From assembly GCF_002257665.1 (NCBI RefSeq), contig NZ_MQWB01000001.1, positions 2,215,711 through 2,279,710 on the forward strand: a stretch of DNA of 64,000 bases. Reading direction: 5' to 3'. The position numbers and the translations under genes are program-made. The stretch's first letter is position 1, and each line of letters starts with the position of its first letter. Shown here piece after piece: positions 1 to 9,611 of this stretch. This stretch comes from Rubricoccus marinus (GTDB lineage: Bacteria > Bacteroidota > Rhodothermia > Rhodothermales > Rubricoccaceae). Under the pieces are notes generated by a model that was given only the letters and a program-made list of their open reading frames with translations, searched no databases and had not been told where the DNA came from.

Positions 1-1128
1 GTCGATTCTGTCGGTGAGCCCGAGGACTTCGGCGCGGAGTACGTCGAGGGAGCCTTTCTCAAGCACCGGCACTTTATCGGCCCCAAGGTGGAGGCTGGGG
101 GTGACTGGCTGACGGGCCGCCGGTACATCATGGGCAACAACGACATCGACATGGCGCTCTGCGCGCCGACCGAGTCGATGCCGGAGGACACGTTCTACAA
201 GAACGCGACCCACGATGAGCTGGTTTACGTCCACGACGGCGAGGGCACGCTCCACACCGTCCTGGGCGACGTCGAGTTTCGGCAAGGCGACTACGTCCAC
301 GTGCCGCGCACGACGATCCACCGCTGGAGCTTTGCGGGCGACGTGCAGCCACGCCTCCTCGTGATGGAGTCGCCGACGGAGTTCCGGCCGCCCAAGCGCT
401 ACCGCAACGACATGGGCCAGCTCTTGGAGCACAGCCCGTACTGCGAGCGCGACTTCCGTCCGCCAGAGGCCCTCAACCCCATCGATCAGGAAGGCCGCTT
501 CACGGTCAAGATCAAGAAGCACGGCAAGCTGTTTCCGTTCGTCTACCGCTACCACCCGTTCGACGTGGTCGGGTGGGACGGGTACATGTACCCCAGCGCG
601 TTCTCGATCCATGACTTCGAGCCCATCACCGGCCGCATCCACCAGCCGCCGCCCGTCCACCAGACGTTCGAGGCGCGTGGCTTCGTGGTCTGCTCGTTCG
701 TGCCGCGTCTGTTCGACTACCACCCGGACAGCGTCCCGGCGCCGTACAACCACAGCAACATCGACTCCGACGAGGTGCTGTACTACGCCGAGGGCGACTT
801 CATGTCGCGCAAGGGCATCGGGCGGGGCAGCTTTACGCTCCACCCCGGCGGCATCCCGCACGGCCCGCACCCGGGCACGACGGAGGCGAGCATCGGCGCC
901 AAGGAAACGCACGAGTTGGCCGTGATGGTCGACACGTTCGCGCCGCTCAAGCTGACCAAGACGGCGCTGGAGATCGAGGAGCCGGACTACGTCCTTTCCT
1001 GGCAGCCTGAGAAGCACGGTCACCCGTTGCCGGACGCCGCACCCATCCCGCCCGGCGCGCAGATCTCCGGCGACGGGGCCTCTGGCGCTGTTCCCGACGG
1101 CCCGGCGATCGACGCCGCCAGAGGCTAA
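1..1128 (+). CDS. hmgA: homogentisate 1,2-dioxygenase, 5' end outside window
   Basis: Opens homogentisate to maleylacetoacetate in tyrosine and phenylalanine catabolism, using non-haem Fe(II) in the cytoplasm. The frame is open from base 1 (VDSVGEPEDFG...), so the gene starts upstream; the GTG at 88 is internal. Two cupin halves are visible. The N-terminal half has the HTVLGDVEFRQGDYVHVPRTT type strand pattern; the C-terminal half has PAPYNHSNIDSDEVLYY and LHPGGIPHGPHPG, which carry the His, Glu and His expected for the iron site. It matches the short bacterial HmgA form of about 385 residues. The last codons (SGDGASGAVPD) include a copy of the iterated motif. Followed by a strong palindromic terminator. 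Confidence 0.88.
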   Translation, partial: VDSVGEPEDFGAEYVEGAFLKHRHFIGPKVEAGGDWLTGRRYIMGNNDIDMALCAPTESMPEDTFYKNATHDELVYVHDGEGTLHTVLGDVEFRQGDYVHVPRTTIHRWSFAGDVQPRLLVMESPTEFRPPKRYRNDMGQLLEHSPYCERDFRPPEALNPIDQEGRFTVKIKKHGKLFPFVYRYHPFDVVGWDGYMYPSAFSIHDFEPITGRIHQPPPVHQTFEARGFVVCSFVPRLFDYHPDSVPAPYNHSNIDSDEVLYYAEGDFMSRKGIGRGSFTLHPGGIPHGPHPGTTEASIGAKETHELAVMVDTFAPLKLTKTALEIEEPDYVLSWQPEKHGHPLPDAAPIPPGAQISGDGASGAVPDGPAIDAARG

Positions 1129-1160
1129 GACCCGGCACACCTTCCAGAGACGGAGACTCC

Positions 1161-1192
1161 CGCCCCGCCAGAGGCCTCTGGCGGGGCGTTTT
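1161..1192. terminator. palindromic terminator built on the iterated motif
   Basis: A perfect 28-base palindrome (1161-1188, two 14-base arms) centred on AGGCCT, whose inner 16 bases are GCCAGAGGCCTCTGGC, followed by TTTT at 1189-1192. It lies 33 bases after the hmgA stop. The GC-rich stem followed by T residues is the classical intrinsic terminator shape. This is the clearest case in the window of the iterated motif being used as the stem. Confidence 0.75.
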
Positions 1193-1286
1193 GCGTGCGG
1201 TCGGCTCGGACTTCGCCGGCTCTTGCCCGCGCGGGAGGATCGGTGAGCGGAGGCGCTCGTGGGAAGGGCACACCTCTCCCAGCATC

Positions 1287-1913
1287 ATGACCATTCTCCT
1301 CGCAGGCGCCCACGGCGCCGTCGGCCAGCACATCCTCAAGCAGCTCTCCCAGGCCGGACACACCGTCCGCGCGATGATCCGCGACGAGGATCAATCCGAC
1401 CTCATCCGCTCGCTCGGCGGCGAGCCTCTCGTCTCCGACCTCACCGGCGACGTCTCCCAGGCGCCAGAGGACTGCGACGCCGTCATCTTCGCAGCGGGCT
1501 CCGGCGGCGAGGCCGTCGAAGACGTGGACCGCGACGGCGCCATCGCGCTGATCGACGCGACCGTGGCCTCTGGCGTGAGCCGGTTCGTGATGCTCTCCTC
1601 TATCGGCGCCGACGCGCCAGAGGAGGCCGACCAACTGCAGGACTACCTCCGCGCCAAGCACAAGGCCGACGAGCACCTGAAGGGCACGTCGCTGACCTAC
1701 ACCATCCTGCGCCCGACGACGCTGACGAACGGTGCGGCCACAGGCACAATCCACGTCGCGCCGTCCATCGACCGCGACGGACCGATGGAGAACGCACGCG
1801 AGGACGTGGCCGCCGCCCTCGTGGCGACGCTCACCATTTCCGAGACCGAGCGCGCCATCATTGAGATGACCTCTGGCGACACGCCGATCCGGGAGGCACT
1901 GGCGAGCCTGTAG
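1287..1913 (+). CDS. atypical SDR family NAD(P)-binding protein
   Basis: 208 residues. Starts MTILLAGAHGAVGQHILKQL, an N-terminal Rossmann strand with a GAxGxxG type dinucleotide loop, followed by DAVIFAAGSG and RFVMLSSIGAD. This is the layout of the NAD(P)H-binding atypical SDR group (YwnB/YhfK-like, NmrA-like). The Tyr-x-x-x-Lys pair is present as YLRAKHKAD near residue 122, so catalysis is possible, but the substrate cannot be told. ATG at 1287 is chosen because the Rossmann strand begins immediately after it; an in-frame extension to 1191 runs through the terminator and is unlikely. It stands alone between hmgA and the acyl-CoA synthetase. Confidence 0.82.
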   Translation: MTILLAGAHGAVGQHILKQLSQAGHTVRAMIRDEDQSDLIRSLGGEPLVSDLTGDVSQAPEDCDAVIFAAGSGGEAVEDVDRDGAIALIDATVASGVSRFVMLSSIGADAPEEADQLQDYLRAKHKADEHLKGTSLTYTILRPTTLTNGAATGTIHVAPSIDRDGPMENAREDVAAALVATLTISETERAIIEMTSGDTPIREALASL

Positions 1914-1992
1914 CGAAGCGCCCGGGAGCGTAGGACTAGGCGGGCGCCTCTGGCGATCTTGGGGCGTCCCCTCGCGCCAGACTCCCGCCCGC

Positions 1993-3966
<1,974 letters not shown>

Positions 3967-3984
3967 CGCCAGAGGCCTCTGGCG
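3967..3984. repeat. palindromic doublet of the iterated motif
   Basis: CGCCAGAGGCCTCTGGCG, an exact 18-base palindrome made of two inverted motif copies with an AGGCCT centre, starting directly after the acyl-CoA synthetase stop codon. Confidence 0.9.
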
Positions 3985-3991
3985 CGCAGAC

Positions 3992-4035
3992 ATAGAAAAG
4001 GGGCCGAAGCGTGTGCCTCGGCCCCCTTTTTCTAT
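3992..4035. terminator. bidirectional intrinsic terminator
   Basis: Inverted arms ATAGAAAAGGGGCCGAAG and CTCGGCCCCCTTTTTCTAT flank a short loop. The stem has a GC core with A/T tails on both sides, so transcripts arriving from either direction end in a U run. It lies between the convergent acyl-CoA synthetase (+) and glycine-zipper gene (-), as expected for a shared terminator. Confidence 0.85.
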
Positions 4036-4048
4036 CGCGAGCGGTCGC

Positions 4049-4576
4049 TTAGTACGTCGTGTAGACGTTGTCCGCGTTGTACTCATTGTAGCGCGTCTGG
4101 ACGTAGTCGCGGTCCTCGTCGGTCCGCGGGTGGACGCCGAGCATCATGCCGCCGTCCTTGACGTCGTTCTCGTAGATCTTGGCCTGGTCCTCGGGGATAC
4201 CAGCGCCCACGAGGGCACCGAGAAGGCTACCGGCAGCGCCGCCGGCGCCTGCGCCGGCGAGGGCGCCCGCCAGAGGTCCGGCGACTGCGCCGATGCCTGG
4301 AACGATGATCGCGCCGCCGATTCCGGCGATCGCGCCAATGATGCCGCCGAGCGTACCGCCCGTGGCGGCGCCGGCTCCTGCGCCTTCCATGGCCTTGGAG
4401 CCCTGCTCGATTTCGACCTCACCACCATCGTGGTATCGCTCGCGGGTGTCCTCGGACATCACGACGTGGAAGTCGTCGTCGGAGTAGCCGCGGGAGCGGA
4501 GGTCAGAAACGGTGCGGTCGAGGTCGTTGCGGTCGCGGAAGGTTCCAGCGACGAGGGGGCGATTGTCTGTAGTCAT
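4049..4576 (-). CDS. general-stress-like protein with glycine-zipper region
   Basis: 175 residues. The N-terminal 60 residues (VAGTFRDRNDLDRTVSDLRSRGYSDDDFHVV) resemble the YflT / general stress protein 17M fold. A long Gly/Ala/Ile-rich stretch follows (about residues 75-130, repeated GAxxG patterns), typical of glycine-zipper segments that insert in or pack against membranes. The acidic tail PEDQAKIYENDVKDGGMMLGVH is common in this family. Start ATG at 4576 is preferred over an upstream in-frame GTG/ATG because the homologous N terminus begins there. Role unknown; a stress function is inferred only from family resemblance. A perfect dyad lies 36 bases upstream of the start. Confidence 0.75.
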   Translation of the reverse strand: MTTDNRPLVAGTFRDRNDLDRTVSDLRSRGYSDDDFHVVMSEDTRERYHDGGEVEIEQGSKAMEGAGAGAATGGTLGGIIGAIAGIGGAIIVPGIGAVAGPLAGALAGAGAGGAAGSLLGALVGAGIPEDQAKIYENDVKDGGMMLGVHPRTDEDRDYVQTRYNEYNADNVYTTY

Positions 4577-4612
4577 GGTCAGAAGGGGGATAAAGAGAGG
4601 GGTAAGGGATAC

Positions 4613-4628
4613 TGTATGTGCACATACA
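4613..4628. promoter_or_regulatory. candidate operator dyad
   Basis: TGTATGTGCACATACA is a perfect 16-base palindrome, A/T-rich against a GC-rich background. It lies 36 bases upstream of the start of the glycine-zipper stress gene on the minus strand. Position and symmetry suit a dimeric repressor or activator site. No regulator is encoded next to it, so the cognate protein is unknown. Confidence 0.45.
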
Positions 4629-4697
4629 CGTTCCATCCTTCTCTCAAACCCTCAGGTCCCAGGAAATCCCCTACTCCCCGACGCGCGGTACGGACAC

Positions 4698-4715
4698 CGC
4701 CAGAGGCCTCTGGCG
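4698..4715. repeat. palindromic doublet abutting the FKBP stop codon
   Basis: CGCCAGAGGCCTCTGGCG, exact palindrome ending one base before the last base of the FKBP stop codon on the minus strand. Its position suggests a 3'-end stem-loop for that transcript, although no T run follows. Confidence 0.8.
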
Positions 4716-5141
4716 CTACGCGACGGAGTCCAGCGTGATCTCGAACGTGAGGTCCTGTCCCGCGAGCGCGTGGTTGGCGTCGAGCACGACCGAATCATCT
4801 GACAGCTCGGCGACCGTGACGACGACGACCTGGCCGTTGCCCATCCCCATCTGGAGGCGGTCGCCGATGCTGAGATCCGCGTCTGGCGGCATCTGGTCCC
4901 GGCCGACCGTCACGGTCTGATCGGGATCGACGTCGCCGTACGCCTCCTTCGCGGGGATCGTCACCGTCTTGGTCTCGCCGATCTCCATGCCGTCGACCGC
5001 TTTGTCGAAGCCCGGGACGACCTGGCCGGCGCCGAGCGTGAACTCCAGAGGCTCCCGGCCCGCGGACGAATCAAAGGTGGTCCCGTCGTCGAGGGTACCG
5101 GTGTAGTGGACGCGAACGGTGTCGCCGGAAGTTGCGGGCAT
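4716..5141 (-). CDS. FKBP-type peptidyl-prolyl cis-trans isomerase (SlyD-like)
   Basis: 141 residues, no signal peptide, so cytoplasmic. Catalyses proline isomerisation and acts as a folding helper. FKBP core: VRVHYTGTLDDGTTFDSS (6-23), VVPGFDKAVDGMEIGETKTVTIPAKEAYG (about 41-69). The second half QVVVVTVAELSDDSVVLDANHALAGQDLTFEI contains the NHALAG signature of the insert-in-flap (SlyD) group, but there is no His-rich metal-binding tail. ATG at 5141 directly precedes the fold; longer frames upstream overlap the divergent thioesterase. Divergently placed from that gene. Confidence 0.88.
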   Translation of the reverse strand: MPATSGDTVRVHYTGTLDDGTTFDSSAGREPLEFTLGAGQVVPGFDKAVDGMEIGETKTVTIPAKEAYGDVDPDQTVTVGRDQMPPDADLSIGDRLQMGMGNGQVVVVTVAELSDDSVVLDANHALAGQDLTFEITLDSVA

Positions 5142-5234
5142 GGAGCAGTCAAAAAGTGAGAGAGGGAGGATGCAGACCACCCGGGATCGGTTTCGGGCAC
5201 GGCGCCGTTTCGCCGGACCTCCACCCCCACGCCG

Positions 5235-5981
5235 ATGACCACGCCAGAGGCCCCGCTCATCTGGACCCAGCCGTTCCACGTCCGCGCCTACGAGGTCGGC
5301 CCCGGGGACGTGGCCTCGCCTCTGGCGGTGATGGACTACCTCCAAGAGGCCGCGGGCGAGCACGCGCAGGCGCTCGGCGTGGAGCACTTCGACATCGGCG
5401 AGCAGGGCGCGGCCTGGGTCCTTACCCGCTTCGCGATGGAGATCGACCGGCTCCCGACCTGGCGCGAAGCCGTCGAGGTGGAAACGTGGCCCAGCGGGCG
5501 CGACGGGCTCCGCGTCACCCGCGACCTCGTTCTCCGCGACGCCTCTGGCGCTACGCTTGTCCGGGCGCGAACGGTCTGGTTCGTCCTCGACCTCGCCCGC
5601 CGGCGTCCCATCCGCCTCCCTCCCGCCGTGGTCGCCCTCCACCCTCCCGACCGCGAAGCGGCGCTCGTGCTCGGCCCCGAGCCTATGGCGCCAGAGGCCG
5701 CGTCCGCCGATGTCGTCGGCCGGACGTTCGACGTGCGGCGCTCAGACCTAGACAGAAACGGGCACGCGAACAACGCGCGCTTCGCGGAATGGGCGCTCGA
5801 ATCCGCGCCCGCTGCTCGCGACTGGTCGCGCCTGCGGTCGCTCGACCTCGCGTTCAAGGGGGAAGCGCTCGCGGGCGAAACCGTCCTCTCCGAGGCCTCT
5901 GGCGACGCGACGCTCGCGCACGCGATCTTGCGGGAGTCCGACCGCCGCCTGCTCGCCACCGCCACCTCGACCTGGAGATGA
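5235..5981 (+). CDS. acyl-ACP thioesterase
   Basis: 248 residues, cytoplasmic. Releases free fatty acids from acyl-ACP. It is a double hotdog: the N-terminal half holds FHVRAYEVGPGDVASPLAVMDYLQEAAGEHAQALG and WVLTRFAMEIDRLPTWREAVEVETWPSG; the C-terminal half holds VRRSDLDRNGHANNARFAEWAL, the DxNxHxNN pattern characteristic of plant FatA/FatB-like and bacterial TesA-type acyl-ACP thioesterases. Its stop codon overlaps the start of the rhodanese gene (ATGA), so the two are probably translationally coupled. Confidence 0.85.
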   Translation: MTTPEAPLIWTQPFHVRAYEVGPGDVASPLAVMDYLQEAAGEHAQALGVEHFDIGEQGAAWVLTRFAMEIDRLPTWREAVEVETWPSGRDGLRVTRDLVLRDASGATLVRARTVWFVLDLARRRPIRLPPAVVALHPPDREAALVLGPEPMAPEAASADVVGRTFDVRRSDLDRNGHANNARFAEWALESAPAARDWSRLRSLDLAFKGEALAGETVLSEASGDATLAHAILRESDRRLLATATSTWR

Positions 5982-6367
5982 AGCGTTTTCCGACGTTTAC
6001 CGTTATCGCGATCGCCGCGATCCTTGTTTTCATCCTCGTCCAGCGCCTGATGGGCGGCGGCACATCGCTCTCGCCAGAGGCGTTCGTGGCGGCCTACGAG
6101 CCCGACCAGATCCTGCTCGACGTGCGCACGCCGGGCGAGTTCGAGGACGGCCACCTTGCCGGCGCCATCAACATGAACGTGACCTCGGGCGATTTCCGCG
6201 AGCGCGCCGCCACGCTCCCCATTGGCGAGCCCGTGTACGTGTACTGCGCCTCTGGCGTCCGATCCAGCCGCGCGGCGGCCGTCTTGGAAGAGTTGGGCCA
6301 CACTGAGGTGTACAACGTCGGCGGTTACGGGGAGCTGGCGCGAGCCGGCGCTGCCACCGAAGAGTAG
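5978..6367 (+). CDS. membrane-anchored rhodanese-like protein
   Basis: 129 residues. Residues 1-25 form an uncleaved signal anchor (MKRFPTFTVIAIAAILVFILVQRL), then a single rhodanese domain: LLDVRTPGEFEDGHLAGAINMNV and the active-site loop VYVYCASGVRSSRAA, with the catalytic Cys intact. Probably faces the periplasm and handles sulfane sulfur. The ATG overlaps the preceding thioesterase stop by four bases (ATGA). Confidence 0.85.
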   Translation: MKRFPTFTVIAIAAILVFILVQRLMGGGTSLSPEAFVAAYEPDQILLDVRTPGEFEDGHLAGAINMNVTSGDFRERAATLPIGEPVYVYCASGVRSSRAAAVLEELGHTEVYNVGGYGELARAGAATEE

Positions 6368-6388
6368 GCGGCCTCTGGCGCCAGCGGC

Positions 6389-7594
6389 CTACTCCCAGAA
6401 GGGATCCAGGTCCTGCGGCCCGGTCGCCCCGTCTTTGCCGAGCGGGCGCAGCGGCTGGAAAGAGCGCGGGTGCGAGGGGTTCGTGCGGCGGATCGAGGCT
6501 TTCGCGTCGGCCGCCTGCTGGATCACGGCTTCCGGGTTCGCGAAGGGGTCCTCAAACGTGCTCTGCACGGGCCGGACAGCCGGCGCGAGGCCGCGTCCAG
6601 GGATCGGCGCGTGCTGGAACAGCTTCGACGTCGGCTCCTCCGCCATCGGAGCGGATGTCGGCGGCGCGGTAGTCGTCGTCGTCGCGCCAGAGGCCGCTTG
6701 CGCGGAACCCGGGCGCGGCGCTCCAAGGCCGAAAGCAGGCGGAGGGGGTGGCGTGGGCTCGGTTGGTGGGAGGTCGGGCTCGTCTCCCAGGTCCTCGTCC
6801 GGGTTATACGCCCCTTTGATAGGCGCCGGCGCGATCAACTCCGGGAAGAACACGCGGGCGACTTCCGCCGCTGCGTAGGCGTAGTCCAACCCGCCACGGG
6901 ACATCACCTTCGCGTCAAAAACGGTCCGGCCGTTCCGAGCGGCGACAGCCAGCGACGAACTCGTGCGGATGGGTGTCTCCAGAATGCTCGCGGCGTACTT
7001 CTCCTTCAGGTACTCCGAGTACCGGGCGTGCCGGCTCAGGCGGCCGTCCACCTGGGTTAACAAGAACCGAGGCGCCTGGAGCCCAGGGTTGAGCTTGTTC
7101 CGCACCAGCCCGCACGTCTGCCACGTCTGCTCCGCGCCGACGACCGGCTGGTACTCCGGCGTAACGGGAATCAGGACAGCGTCGGAGGCGACAAGAGCGT
7201 TCATCGTGAACACCGAGACCGCCGCCGCCGTGTCGATAAGGATGAGGTCGTAATCGTGGCCCTCGGCCAGCGTTTCGCGCATCCAGAACACGTCCGTCGG
7301 GCGTGTCAGGCGCCGCTGCTCGCGCGTCATGTTCATCGACGCCCCGAGCACATCGAAGTGCGGGAAGCTCTGAACCGGGAGCTTCCGCAGGTCTCCCTCT
7401 GGGTGGATCAGCGCGAGGGAGGAGTGCTCCGTCCGCGGTTCGTTCGCACCAACGGTCCTCGTGAGAAAGCCCTGCGGGTCGAGGTCGACGAGGAGCACGC
7501 GGTGCCCCATGAGCCCGAAGGCCGCCGCGAGGTGAACAGAGGACGTCGTCTTACCGGTCCCGCCTTTGTGGTTGCAAATGGTGAGCGTAGCCAC
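6389..7594 (-). CDS. orphan ParA/Soj-type ATPase with proline-rich tail
   Basis: 401 residues. Deviant Walker A motif KGGTGKTTSSVH at residues 9-20, Walker A' region VLLVDLDPQGFLTRTVG, and DLILIDTAAAVSVFTMNALVASDAVLIPVTPEY as Walker B and following strand. This is a complete ParA-type MinD/ParA ATPase of about 255 residues. It is followed by about 145 residues of low-complexity Pro/Ala/Thr-rich tail ending DLDPFWE. GTG at 7594 is chosen because an AGGA lies seven bases upstream and the first strand starts at residue 3. There is no ParB gene or parS-like array next to it, so it is more likely a positioning ATPase for another cargo than the chromosome partition pair. Only one iterated-motif copy occurs in the gene. 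Confidence 0.8.
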   Translation of the reverse strand: MATLTICNHKGGTGKTTSSVHLAAAFGLMGHRVLLVDLDPQGFLTRTVGANEPRTEHSSLALIHPEGDLRKLPVQSFPHFDVLGASMNMTREQRRLTRPTDVFWMRETLAEGHDYDLILIDTAAAVSVFTMNALVASDAVLIPVTPEYQPVVGAEQTWQTCGLVRNKLNPGLQAPRFLLTQVDGRLSRHARYSEYLKEKYAASILETPIRTSSSLAVAARNGRTVFDAKVMSRGGLDYAYAAAEVARVFFPELIAPAPIKGAYNPDEDLGDEPDLPPTEPTPPPPPAFGLGAPRPGSAQAASGATTTTTAPPTSAPMAEEPTSKLFQHAPIPGRGLAPAVRPVQSTFEDPFANPEAVIQQAADAKASIRRTNPSHPRSFQPLRPLGKDGATGPQDLDPFWE

Positions 7595-7821
7595 AGATTT
7601 CCTTGGTGTCGAGGTCGTTGAAGATAGAGCGCTGGGGCTCCGCGGTGGGAGCGCCGGGCCCCTGGCGAGGTCCGTGCGCGAGTCCGCGCGGCGGGAGACG
7701 GCGCCAGAAGCCGGAACCATCCCATTCCATTGATGCCGGTTGAGAGGCCCGACGGGAGGCAAGTTTTCATAGTGGGACACGAGCCGCCGATACATCCCCC
7801 GCAACTCCTCTCCCCCTGCGC

Positions 7822-9483
7822 ATGGGCTCCCGCCACCGCCCCCGCCCGTTCGGCTCTCTCGGTTGGTCTCTCGCCGGAGGCCTGGCTCTGTCGCTGAGCT
7901 TCCCGCCTGTCGGATTCTATCCGCTGGCGTGGGTCGCACTTGTGCCGTTGCTCTCGCGGTGGGTCGGCCGCAAGGCGTCGCTGGCGCTCGCGCGGGAGAT
8001 CTACGCCGTCTTCCTCGTGGCCTCCGCCGCGACGGGCTTCTGGGCGCTCCACCTCCCCAACGAGTTGCAGTCCGCGCTCGCCGGGCTGGGCTTGCTCCTC
8101 GTCCCGCTCCCCATTACTGCGGCGTTCTGGGGGGCCGCGTGGGTCCGCGAGCGGTTTGGGCTGAAGCTGGGGCTTACCGCGTTGCTGGTGGACGTCCTCG
8201 CGGCTGAGTTTCTGACCCTCCACCTCCCCTTTGGAACGCCGTGGTCGGTTCTGGGCCACACCCAGGCGCTCGCGCTCCCGTTTATCCAGGCCGTCGAGAT
8301 TGGCGGCGTCCTGATGCTGTCGGCGTGGGTGCTCGCTCTCAACATCGCGGCGTTTATGGCGATCGAAGCGAGCCGGGCACCTGCACCGCGCCGCTGGGCT
8401 GACCGAGGCGTGGCCGTCGCCGCTTTTTCCGCGATCGTAGTGGTGGCGGCGCTCTACAGCACCGTTCGTACCGCCGGAGATGACGTGCCGCCCGGACACA
8501 TTCGCATCGGGATCGTGCAGCCTGACATCGCGGCGGACCGGTGGGAGGACCCGCAGGACGAAAAGCGAGTTCTGCACCTCGCGCGGGTCTCAGACGCCCT
8601 TCTCGCGGACTGGGCTACAGAAGAGACGGCGGCCAGCCGGTCCAACTTCGCCGCGACGCCTCGCCCGGACCTGCTGATCTGGCCGCGCAACTCGCTGCCC
8701 GTGTACGGCGACGTGGAGCGAGAGCGGGAGTTGTACCAGCGCCTCTCCACGTGGTCCACGCGACGCCGGACGCCGCTCCTGACCGGCGCACGCACCGCCA
8801 TCAACGACGAAGGACGGACGGACAAGGCCGCTCAGTTCTTCCCGCTCCCCATGAGCCGCTCGCAGCAGTCGGCGCTGCTCTTCGTCCCTTCCCAAGACGG
8901 CGCGACTCGCTACGATCAGTCGCGGAGAATCCCCATCCTCGAAGCCGTCCCGAGCGCCATCGCGCGGAGCGTGGGCGATGCCGTCCCGGCGTTCAAGCTG
9001 GGCTCGCGGCGGACGCTTCTCCCCGCAGGCCGCACGCATCTGGCGGCTTCGCTGGGCTACGAATCCGTCTTTGGCGACCACACGCGGCGGTTCGTGGACG
9101 ATGGCGCCAACCTCCTCGTTGCGATGTCACCGGCTACGGGCGGCCTCGCGGGCCGGCGCCAGCACCTGGCGTTTCTCCGCCTCCGCGCGCTGGAAACAGG
9201 CCGCGCCATCGTAGTCGCTGCGCCGAGTGGAGGCTCTGCCCTCGTCCTACCCGATGGCCGGGCGACACACCTGGTCTCCACGAACGTCCCCGAGGGTACA
9301 CGCGTGGAGGCGCCGATCTACTCCGGGAAAACGCTGTACGTGATGTACGGCGACTGGCTGGGGCAGCTCGCGCTCCTGATCGGGATCATCGGCCACGCCA
9401 CGTTCGCGTACATCAACCGCGTCCGCCCCAAAAAGGCACCACGGAGCCGCTCCATGGCGCGGATGCGCCGCGTGCCCGGCTGA
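7822..9483 (+). CDS. Lnt-like membrane protein lacking the catalytic triad
   Basis: 553 residues. The N-terminal third has about six hydrophobic helices (LALSLSFPPVGFYPLAWVALVPLL onward), as in apolipoprotein N-acyltransferase, followed by a nitrilase-type domain from about residue 225 (IRIGIVQPDIAADRWEDPQ) and a last TM near 520. By eye alignment to E. coli Lnt, the catalytic Glu in WPE is Arg289 (IWPRNSLP). The Lys in YxKxxLVPFGE is Gln366 (YDQSRRIPILE) and the Cys in ICYE is Gly412 (SLGYESVFGD). The two supporting Glu residues are kept. Known Lnt acylates lipoprotein N termini; this protein probably cannot. Not a degraded gene: the frame is intact and the fold conserved. Confidence 0.72.
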   Translation: MGSRHRPRPFGSLGWSLAGGLALSLSFPPVGFYPLAWVALVPLLSRWVGRKASLALAREIYAVFLVASAATGFWALHLPNELQSALAGLGLLLVPLPITAAFWGAAWVRERFGLKLGLTALLVDVLAAEFLTLHLPFGTPWSVLGHTQALALPFIQAVEIGGVLMLSAWVLALNIAAFMAIEASRAPAPRRWADRGVAVAAFSAIVVVAALYSTVRTAGDDVPPGHIRIGIVQPDIAADRWEDPQDEKRVLHLARVSDALLADWATEETAASRSNFAATPRPDLLIWPRNSLPVYGDVERERELYQRLSTWSTRRRTPLLTGARTAINDEGRTDKAAQFFPLPMSRSQQSALLFVPSQDGATRYDQSRRIPILEAVPSAIARSVGDAVPAFKLGSRRTLLPAGRTHLAASLGYESVFGDHTRRFVDDGANLLVAMSPATGGLAGRRQHLAFLRLRALETGRAIVVAAPSGGSALVLPDGRATHLVSTNVPEGTRVEAPIYSGKTLYVMYGDWLGQLALLIGIIGHATFAYINRVRPKKAPRSRSMARMRRVPG

Positions 9484-9611
9484 GCCTCTGGCGCACGGGT
9501 CCGGGTGCCTCTGGCGTGACGCGCCCAGGCGCACGCGCTGTGCCGTCTGGCCTCTGGCGCTGTCGCCAGAAGCGGAGCGCGGGTAGGTTCGGGCGTCCCC
9601 CACGTCCGCCT

